Below are positions 39,997 through 45,038 of a stretch of 45,038 bases of DNA, one piece after another. How positions within the stretch are numbered: the first letter of the stretch is position 1; every line of letters begins with the position of its first letter. Source of the stretch: Anaerocaecibacter muris (GTDB lineage Bacteria; Bacillota; Clostridia; Christensenellales; Pumilibacteraceae). Location: NCBI RefSeq assembly GCF_943192945.1, contig NZ_CALPCE010000010.1, positions 1 through 45,038 on the forward strand, written 5' to 3'. The position numbers and the translations under genes are program-made. The notes below the pieces were generated by a model. That model made no database searches and was not told where the DNA came from. It worked only from the letters and a program-made list of their open reading frames with translations.

Positions 39997-40377
39997 ATGA
40001 AAATCGGACAATTACTAAAAATCAAAGGCGTATTCACTCCCTTTATTCGGATGCGCTTACCGCCCCGTCTATCGTACAAGCTCTTGAAGTTTATCAAAGC
40101 GATAGAATTTGAAGAAGAATTTTTCAACACAAAATTCCGTGAGCTACTTCAAGACTGCGGTAAAAAGGACGAAAACGGGAAATTCGTTCTCGATAATAAT
40201 GGGAATATCGTCCTTGAAAAAAGCGATGAGTTCAAAAAGGCAATCGAAGAACTGAACAATATTGAAGTTACCGTACCGGATATATCGTTCACTTTGGACG
40301 AATTGCAAAATTTAACTTTATCCGTTCTCGATATTGCCATAATCGAAGATTTTATTAAGGAGGATGCAAATGGCTAA
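39997..40377 (+). CDS. DUF1617-like phage protein
   Basis: 126 aa with AGGAGG upstream. It starts MKIGQLLKIKGVFTPF and has a charged helical centre and TLDELQNLTLSVLDIAII near the end. Similar short proteins are frequent in the tail region of gram-positive phages; function unknown. Overlaps the next gene slightly. Confidence 0.6.
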   Translation: MKIGQLLKIKGVFTPFIRMRLPPRLSYKLLKFIKAIEFEEEFFNTKFRELLQDCGKKDENGKFVLDNNGNIVLEKSDEFKKAIEELNNIEVTVPDISFTLDELQNLTLSVLDIAIIEDFIKEDANG

Positions 40378-41059
40378 CGAAATTGTAAGAGAGCTTGAAA
40401 TAGATGTTGCACGGGAAAATATCTTTGCGGCTATCTTGGCTAAACAGTACGACAAAGCAACCCGTTACATTTTAGCAACTATCACGAATCTCGGCAAAGC
40501 TATGACGGTTGATGCGAATTCTGCAATAACCATTAACTTTGAACGACCGCACAATGACGGAGAAGCTACAAGCGATTATCAGGCGGCATTCAGCGGTTCT
40601 GTCATTGACGGTAAAGTTAAAGTACCGTTGCCCTATTGGGCGTTAGAAAGAGATGGTGAAGTTCGAGCGGATATATCTATGATTACGGGCGATAACCGTT
40701 TGACTACGCTTGAATTCATCATACGGGTACAACCTGCCGCCTATGACGGGAACGCTGTTACGGAAGATGAAAATTACGATGTGCTTACAGGGCTTATCCT
40801 GCAAGTGCAAACGCTTAATACCAATATGTCTGCCGCAGAAGCTGGGCGTGTAACTGCCGAAAATTCCCGTGTTACGGCGGAAACGCAACGGCAACAGACT
40901 TTCAACTCCTTGAAATCGGCTATGGAAACAGCTACCGATGCCGCTAATGAAGTGGTTGAAAACGCCGCAAACATAGAAGCAATAGCCGCTACTATGCAAA
41001 TAACTTTCTTCTACGATGACGAGGGTTATCCCTGTTATCAAGATAAATCAACAAATTAA
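40370..41059 (+). CDS. BppU-like baseplate upper protein
   Basis: 229 aa from the ATG at 40370, which has AAGGAGG at correct spacing; the in-frame ATG at 40364 is too close to it. Residues 1-130 match the BppU N-terminal beta domain (DIAR-like start, KATRYILATITN, YDGEAT-type strands, ADISMITGDNRLTT). A coiled coil with AEAGRVTAENSRVTAE follows and ends in a short tip domain. It probably carries the variable receptor-binding protein encoded next. Confidence 0.8.
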   Translation: MANEIVRELEIDVARENIFAAILAKQYDKATRYILATITNLGKAMTVDANSAITINFERPHNDGEATSDYQAAFSGSVIDGKVKVPLPYWALERDGEVRADISMITGDNRLTTLEFIIRVQPAAYDGNAVTEDENYDVLTGLILQVQTLNTNMSAAEAGRVTAENSRVTAETQRQQTFNSLKSAMETATDAANEVVENAANIEAIAATMQITFFYDDEGYPCYQDKSTN

Positions 41060-41074
41060 AAGGAGCAAAAAATT

Positions 41075-42286
41075 ATGTCAACATCAACCGAAAAACATAG
41101 AATTATGACGGACGAAACGGGGCAAGACATTGTAGCTGCACTTCAAGGATTAGGTGCGGCGATCCGTAACGATTCAATCGAATACGGAGTGCGTTTTACT
41201 ATCGGTGCAAGCAATTCCGCAGGTGAGCGTGTTATTAGGCAAAATGGGGTTATTTCCGCTTGGAATATCACCTTTACAAGAAACATTAACAACGGAAATG
41301 CAAACTGTCCGTTTGCGGCTTATGACCTGTTTAATCCTGCACTTTGGACGGATGCCGCAGGAAATGTTTTCAGGCGTTTCAGTAGGTTCTACTATCTCAA
41401 AGAAACCATAGGAAACTATGAGTATATTTGGGTATGCAGAAAACAGGTTCAACCGGGTTACAGACTTCCGAAAGCGTTCCTACCTAATTGGAAATATGTC
41501 GATATTGCCGTTTACGAGGGCGGTACGGAAACGATTGACGGCGTAACCTATCTTAACTCGAAAAGCGGCTCTACGCTTGCAAGAAGCCTTACAAGGACGG
41601 CGGCGTTTGACAGGGCAAAGGCGTGGCACTCCAAACTCGGTATAACCGATTTAACCCGTGAATTCTATTGCATTACCACCGCAAGCGAAATTACGGAAAT
41701 TTGGCAACCGTTAATTTACATACAGCTTGCATCCAAAAACAGCGATGCAGGATATTACGGACATACGGACAATTCGTGGGATGAATCCAACCTTATTATG
41801 CCCGGACAAACGGATGTGATCAATGGTTTACACGGCACGGTAGCGAACGATAAACTTCATTCGTTCAAAATGCTCGGAATCGAAAATTTATGGGGAAATC
41901 AATGGAAGCACGTTCTTGATATTACTATTCTTGATTATGTTCCCTATGTATGTGATGACCTGCAAAAATGGACGGAAACAAGCACTCCGAACACAAACGA
42001 AGCGTTCAGTGCGGTAAATTATTCTGTAACTACGGAAAACGGATATGTCAAGACTATGGGATATGATGCACAACATCCCGAAGTTATTCTCCCGACCGCT
42101 GTCGGCGGTTCTGATGCTACCTATTATGCAGATTATGTATGGGTAGCAAGTGGGGCAAGAACCGTTTTCTTTGGCGGTTATCTGTATAACGGTCGTGACT
42201 GCGGTCTGTCGTTTTGGTATCTGTATAGTACGGTCGGCTACTCGTATTGGTTTATCGGTGCGCGCCTTTCTCATAGGTCTTTGTAG
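41075..42286 (+). CDS. Variable receptor-binding protein, DGR target (C-type-lectin-like)
   Basis: 403 aa with AAGGAG upstream. The last third has the layout of DGR target proteins of the C-type-lectin/FGE-like fold, ending in GGYLYNGRDCGLSFW and IGARL. Residues about 366-399 are the variable region, whose codons differ from the template at 42361-42461 only at template adenines. Eight of nine template Asn codons are changed (six to Tyr, one Ser, one Phe). It most likely makes the tail fibre tip that binds the host surface, so its diversification changes host range. Confidence 0.9.
   Translation: MSTSTEKHRIMTDETGQDIVAALQGLGAAIRNDSIEYGVRFTIGASNSAGERVIRQNGVISAWNITFTRNINNGNANCPFAAYDLFNPALWTDAAGNVFRRFSRFYYLKETIGNYEYIWVCRKQVQPGYRLPKAFLPNWKYVDIAVYEGGTETIDGVTYLNSKSGSTLARSLTRTAAFDRAKAWHSKLGITDLTREFYCITTASEITEIWQPLIYIQLASKNSDAGYYGHTDNSWDESNLIMPGQTDVINGLHGTVANDKLHSFKMLGIENLWGNQWKHVLDITILDYVPYVCDDLQKWTETSTPNTNEAFSAVNYSVTTENGYVKTMGYDAQHPEVILPTAVGGSDATYYADYVWVASGARTVFFGGYLYNGRDCGLSFWYLYSTVGYSYWFIGARLSHRSL
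42172..42272 (+). repeat. DGR variable region (VR)
   Basis: 101 bp at the 3' end of the target gene, aligned without gaps to the template repeat 189 bp downstream. Eleven positions differ and all eleven are adenine in the template (ten A-to-T, one A-to-G). The invariant tail ATCGGTGCGCGCC is the likely initiation-of-mutagenic-homing end. Confidence 0.95.
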
Positions 42287-42296
42287 GGGGGATTTT

Positions 42297-42314
42297 AAGG
42301 GGGTTCTCCCCCTT
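42297..42314. promoter_or_regulatory. Hairpin downstream of VR (homing signal)
   Basis: AAGGGGG (42297-42303), loop TTCT, CCCCCTT (42308-42314). A GC-rich hairpin or cruciform with a 4-base loop just behind VR is required for efficient target recognition in the Bordetella phage system (known). The target stop codon is at 42284-42286. It may also act as a terminator. Confidence 0.75.
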
Positions 42315-42360
42315 TGTGCTGCGTAAATAACATATTTAATATACACGGGGTTTGTGAGTG

Positions 42361-42461
42361 TGGCGGTAATCTGAATAACGGTCGTGACTGCGGTCTGTCG
42401 TATTGGAATCTGAATAATACGGTCGGCAACTCGAATTGGAATATCGGTGCGCGCCTATCTC
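42361..42461 (+). repeat. DGR template region (TR)
   Basis: 101-bp template with 23 adenines, most in nine AAY codons, in the same orientation as VR and between VR and the reverse transcriptase gene. It is transcribed and copied by the error-prone reverse transcriptase, with mutation at adenines. The open frame across it is not a gene. Confidence 0.95.
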
Positions 42462-42596
42462 TTTTCTATGAAACTTGGTTATACCTCACAATCCCCGTCC
42501 CTCTTGGGAGAAATATCGTCAAAGCAAAGGTGTGTTAGTAGGTCGAAAGATGCGAAAGCGCATTAGGCGAAAAGAGAAAGTAATTTCTCTCATCTT
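42462..42596 (+). ncRNA. TR downstream region with hairpins, probable DGR RNA
   Basis: The 135-150 bases between TR and the reverse transcriptase carry no supported gene. They contain the hairpins ATGCG-AAAG-CGCAT (about 42550-42565) and GAGAAA-GTAA-TTTCTC (about 42575-42592). In the known system the RNA 3' of TR primes and organises cDNA synthesis, so this is a likely functional RNA segment. Confidence 0.55.
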
Positions 42597-42611
42597 GTGA
42601 ACAACGGTTAT

Positions 42612-43727
42612 ATGAATAGAGCAAAAATAACATTAGAACAAATTGCTGACATTGAGAATTGCAAACGTGCAATCTTAAATGCAAGCAAGAAAAAGCGCAG
42701 ACGAAAAAGCGTTGCGTGGTATGTGGAGCATTTAGACGAGGCGGCAGAACGCTTACAGGAATTTCTTCTCGATCCCGATGCAGAATTTCACGATGGTGAA
42801 CGTGGAATTACCTACGAGGGAACAAAAGGCAAAAAGCGTGAATTAGACAAACCTCAATTCTTTCCCGACCACTGCGCCCATTGGGCGGTTATGCAAATCG
42901 TAGGCGAAGTTTTAATGAAATCGTACTATGAGTATTCTTGTGCATCTATCAAAGGGCGTGGAACTCACTATGCGAAACGCGCAGTTGAAAGAATGCTTAA
43001 AGATGAAAAGGGTACGAAATATTGCCTACAAGTGGATGTTAAATCCTATTATGCGAGCATAGATAAAGAAAAATTAGTTGAAATGCTCGAACGGAAAATT
43101 AAAGATAAACGGATTATTGCGATACTTGCGAAAATAATTTATGCTTTCAAAGGCGCAGGACTTCCGATAGGTTTTTATACTTCCGCTCCGCTTGCTAATT
43201 TTTATCTTACTCCTAACGACCGTTATGTCAAAGAAACTTTGCATATTACACATTCTGTTCGGTATATGGACGATATGGTTATGTATTGCGGCAACAAAAG
43301 AGAGCTTCACGAAGATCGTAAGAAAATGGCAGAATTTCTAAATGTAAAACTTGGGTTACGATTGAAATATAATTGGCAGGTTTACAAAATGCCGTACCTC
43401 AAGGATAAGAAAGAGCGACCAAAACGGTCGAGAGAACACAGGGCAACCGATTTTGTTGGGTTCAAGTTCTTTCGATATAAAACTACTATACGCAAAACAA
43501 TCTTTCTACGCCTGTTACGAAATATCCGTAGCTTGCAAAAAGGTCATTATACGCCGAAGAATTGTCAAGCGTTTATGTCTTACAACGGCTATTTGAAACA
43601 CACCGATAGCGAAAATGTAAGGCGCAACCACATTAACGGTAAAATAAATTTATCAAAAATAAAGGAGATTATCAGAAATGAAAGCAGGAAATATTACACG
43701 GGCGGTAAACTCGCCGCAGCAGTTTGA
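42612..43727 (+). CDS. DGR reverse transcriptase
   Basis: 371 aa from the ATG at 42612; the frame also has an in-frame GTG at 42597, and neither has a good ribosome site. Motif A is QVDVKSYYASID near residue 139, the catalytic YMDD is near 218, and motif 4 reads LPIGFYTSAPLANFYL, where IGxxxS is typical of DGR enzymes although the usual following Gln is Ala. It lacks the extra domains of group II intron enzymes. It copies TR RNA with adenine misincorporation. No avd gene is adjacent. Confidence 0.93.
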   Translation: MNRAKITLEQIADIENCKRAILNASKKKRRRKSVAWYVEHLDEAAERLQEFLLDPDAEFHDGERGITYEGTKGKKRELDKPQFFPDHCAHWAVMQIVGEVLMKSYYEYSCASIKGRGTHYAKRAVERMLKDEKGTKYCLQVDVKSYYASIDKEKLVEMLERKIKDKRIIAILAKIIYAFKGAGLPIGFYTSAPLANFYLTPNDRYVKETLHITHSVRYMDDMVMYCGNKRELHEDRKKMAEFLNVKLGLRLKYNWQVYKMPYLKDKKERPKRSREHRATDFVGFKFFRYKTTIRKTIFLRLLRNIRSLQKGHYTPKNCQAFMSYNGYLKHTDSENVRRNHINGKINLSKIKEIIRNESRKYYTGGKLAAAV

Positions 43728-44052
43728 CATCAACCACCTTTTCGGAAATGTGTATGAACTTACCCATACCGACAACACACAAAAGGTAACTGTAACGGAT
43801 CGTGAAAGCAATAAAAAGCACACGGAATATGAATACCGTCTTTACCTTGAAACCGTAAGCGTTGACAACTACGATGATATGGTTTCGGCGTTAGTGGCGT
43901 TGAAATACACTCCCGGCGATGAAATATCGCTTATGCGTAAAGGTATCACCGACAGCGAGAATGAAGAATACGCCGTATATCTCGCTTATGTAACGGCGTG
44001 TAAAACATTCGCAAGAGAATATTACGGGGTGCAAAATGTTACTCACGATTGA
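43678..44052 (+). CDS. Phage protein, unknown function
   Basis: 124 aa with AAGGAG upstream, overlapping the 3' end of the reverse transcriptase gene. It is mostly beta and acidic in the second half (YTPGDEISLMRKGITDSENE), ending in a helix. Similar small proteins are found before holin genes in clostridial phages; function unknown. Confidence 0.65.
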   Translation: MKAGNITRAVNSPQQFDINHLFGNVYELTHTDNTQKVTVTDRESNKKHTEYEYRLYLETVSVDNYDDMVSALVALKYTPGDEISLMRKGITDSENEEYAVYLAYVTACKTFAREYYGVQNVTHD

Positions 44053-44206
44053 GAATATCTGTAAAGCCTGTGAAAGCAAAAACAAACCGTGTTCTACGCC
44101 CTGCGAATTGTGGTACAGGTGTTTAGAGCGCGGCAAAATAAACTCGGACGAATTCTTTAAGGAGGTACTTCATAATGAACGAACAGCAGATTGCACTCAA
44201 ACTTAA
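44036..44206 (+). CDS. 56-aa cysteine-rich small protein
   Basis: ATG at 44036 after GGGGTG; it overlaps the previous gene by 17 bases and the XhlA gene by 32. It begins MLLTIENICKACESKNK and contains five cysteines in the first 32 residues (CKAC, CSTPC and one more), suggesting a metal-binding knuckle. Codon pattern and coupling support it, but the long overlaps weaken the case. Confidence 0.45.
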   Translation: MLLTIENICKACESKNKPCSTPCELWYRCLERGKINSDEFFKEVLHNERTADCTQT

Positions 44207-44480
44207 CGACCACGACCACGAAATCAAGTCGTTAAAGCATCGTGTTGAGGAAGTCGAACAGAAACAATCTGAAATCGGAGAACTCACACAATCCGTCAAT
44301 AAACTTGCCATCAATATGGGCTATATGTTTGACGAACAGAAAGAGCAAGGCGAAAGGTTGAAAAAACTCGAAACCGAACCTGCCGATAACGCAAAGTATT
44401 ATAAGCGCACAATTATCAGTTGCATTATTACAACGGTTATCGGCGGCATACTTGGCGCACTTATCGCGCTTTTAATATAA
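44175..44480 (+). CDS. XhlA-type hemolysin/holin-associated protein
   Basis: 101 aa with AAGGAGG upstream. A charged coiled coil (about 5-75, DHDHEIKSLKHRVEEVEQK) is followed by one C-terminal membrane segment (IISCIITTVIGGILGALIAL). This is the XhlA layout; XhlA acts with a holin to permeabilise the membrane at lysis. The holin gene is next. Confidence 0.85.
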   Translation: MNEQQIALKLNDHDHEIKSLKHRVEEVEQKQSEIGELTQSVNKLAINMGYMFDEQKEQGERLKKLETEPADNAKYYKRTIISCIITTVIGGILGALIALLI

Positions 44481-44498
44481 AAACAAGGAGGTATCAGT

Positions 44499-44873
44499 AT
44501 GACTTGGCAATCTATTATCATTAGTGTCGTAAGCGTTATTCTCACGGGCTTGGCATCGTGGGCGGTAAGCGTTTTGGTGGCGTGGCTCAATACGAAGATT
44601 AAGAATGATAAGCTCCGTGCTATTCTCAATCAAGCGATAAGCTCCGTTACAAGCGTTGTACAGGCTACATATCAAACATTCGTGGAAACTCTCAAAGCAA
44701 AAGGTGAATTCACACCCGAAGCGCAAAGAGAAGCCCTAAATCAAGCCCGTACAGCCGCAAGAGCGCAGCTCTCTACCGAATTCACTAACTATATGACAGA
44801 GAGTGGCACAGACATTGAAGAATGGCTCACAACGCAGATTGAAAGTTCTATCTATCAGTTAAAGAATAAATAA
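44499..44873 (+). CDS. LL-H-type holin
   Basis: 124 aa with AAGGAGG upstream. One N-terminal membrane segment (IIISVVSVILTGLASWAVSV) and a long charged helical cytoplasmic part (LNQAISSVTSVVQATYQTFV, then QAREAL-type repeats) fit phage_holin_6/LL-H holins. No endolysin gene follows; the next element is the terminator and then the tmRNA. Confidence 0.85.
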   Translation: MTWQSIIISVVSVILTGLASWAVSVLVAWLNTKIKNDKLRAILNQAISSVTSVVQATYQTFVETLKAKGEFTPEAQREALNQARTAARAQLSTEFTNYMTESGTDIEEWLTTQIESSIYQLKNK

Positions 44874-44877
44874 CGAC

Positions 44878-44907
44878 AAAACACCGCCTCACTCGAAGCG
44901 GTGTTTT
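44878..44907. terminator. Bidirectional terminator between the holin gene and ssrA
   Basis: AAAACACCGC pairs with GCGGTGTTTT (10 bp) around a 10-base loop. It ends the late transcript on the plus strand and can serve as the terminator of the tmRNA on the minus strand, which would then be supplied by phage DNA. Confidence 0.85.
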
Positions 44908-44961
44908 ACATTGATTGCGAACACTTGCCCTAACAAAATATAGGGTGCGTATTTGCTTGTT

Positions 44962-44978
44962 ATGGTGGAGATGACCGG
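44962..44978 (-). other. Candidate attR core at the tmRNA 3' end
   Basis: ATGGTGGAG plus eight further bases, matching 69-85 at 14 of 17 positions. Placing the core at the tmRNA CCA end would regenerate a complete tmRNA after integration. See the left site for caveats. Confidence 0.4.
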
Positions 44979-45038
44979 AATCGAACCGGTTTCCGACGCG
45001 GGTTTGCGGGGACTTCTACAAGTTTAGTTTATCGCTCG
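44963..45038 (-). ncRNA. ssrA: tmRNA (ssrA), 3' part, cut by the window edge
   Basis: The minus strand ends in CTCCACCA and contains the T-arm GGTTCGATTCCGG, preceded by AACTTGTAGAAG of the last pseudoknot region, which are hallmarks of bacterial tmRNA. tmRNA rescues stalled ribosomes. It is a common integration site for phages and islands, and it marks the chromosome side of the right prophage end. Confidence 0.88.

Noticed and set aside
42314-42538. Open frame of 74 codons covering the template repeat
   Set aside because: It has no ribosome site and exists because TR copies coding sequence; TR is a noncoding template.
1-45038. CRISPR array
   Set aside because: No regularly spaced identical repeats were seen; the only repeats are the 108-bp elements, the DGR pair, the 24-bp pair and operators.
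1-45038. tRNA genes
   Set aside because: No cloverleaf with a T-arm signature was noticed apart from the tmRNA end at the right edge.

Overview
The window is a nearly complete temperate siphovirus prophage, probably from a Clostridia-like Bacillota. The support is strong AGGAGG ribosome sites with ATGA/TAATG gene coupling, TTGACA/TATAAT promoters, SPP1-type portal, XhlA and LL-H-type holin genes, and a bacterial tmRNA (ssrA) 3' end on the minus strand at the right edge (44963-45038, cut by the window). The prophage lies directly downstream of ssrA. A 14/17 match to the tmRNA 3' end occurs near the left edge inside the large serine recombinase gene, in the orientation expected for an att direct repeat.

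Layout. 20-2299 (minus): large serine recombinase and XRE-type repressor. 2309-2515: switch region with two consensus promoters facing each other and CCTAAATAGG operators. 2558-19899 (plus): early genes, namely a Cro-like protein, RecU-like nuclease, SF2 helicase, family B DNA polymerase, ERF annealing protein, YqaJ exonuclease, DUF669-like protein, primase, D5-type SF3 helicase, PAPS-reductase-like ATPase, DUF3310 protein and four DNA methyltransferases. 20026-20601: probable small terminase. 20675-24665 (minus): a ten-gene leftward cassette ending in an FtsK/SpoIIIE-like ATPase. 24681-25106: divergent control region with four TACGA(N6)TCGTA-type operators. 25134-26376 (plus): small regulator, serine resolvase, lipoprotein. 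26468-41059 (plus): large terminase, portal, scaffold, major capsid protein with an Ig-like domain, connectors, tail tube, frameshifted tail chaperones, tape measure, tail and baseplate proteins. 41075-43727: a diversity-generating retroelement (target gene with VR, hairpin, TR, reverse transcriptase). 43678-44873: small proteins, XhlA and holin. A bidirectional terminator and ssrA follow.

The most interesting points. (1) Three of the four methyltransferase genes carry a 9-10 base poly-C or poly-G tract, the only tracts this long that I saw. Two genes are out of frame at the tract and one is in frame, which is the pattern of phase-variable contingency loci. (2) The retroelement is compact, with 11 TR/VR differences, all at TR adenines, and no visible avd gene. 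(3) A 108-bp palindromic element occurs three times at module boundaries and supplies the last codons and stop of two unrelated genes. (4) A self-regulated FtsK-like cassette separates the terminase subunits. (5) Two operator families sit exactly in the spacers between -35 and -10 boxes. No endolysin gene was recognised.

All family assignments come from reading motifs by eye. No database search was run.
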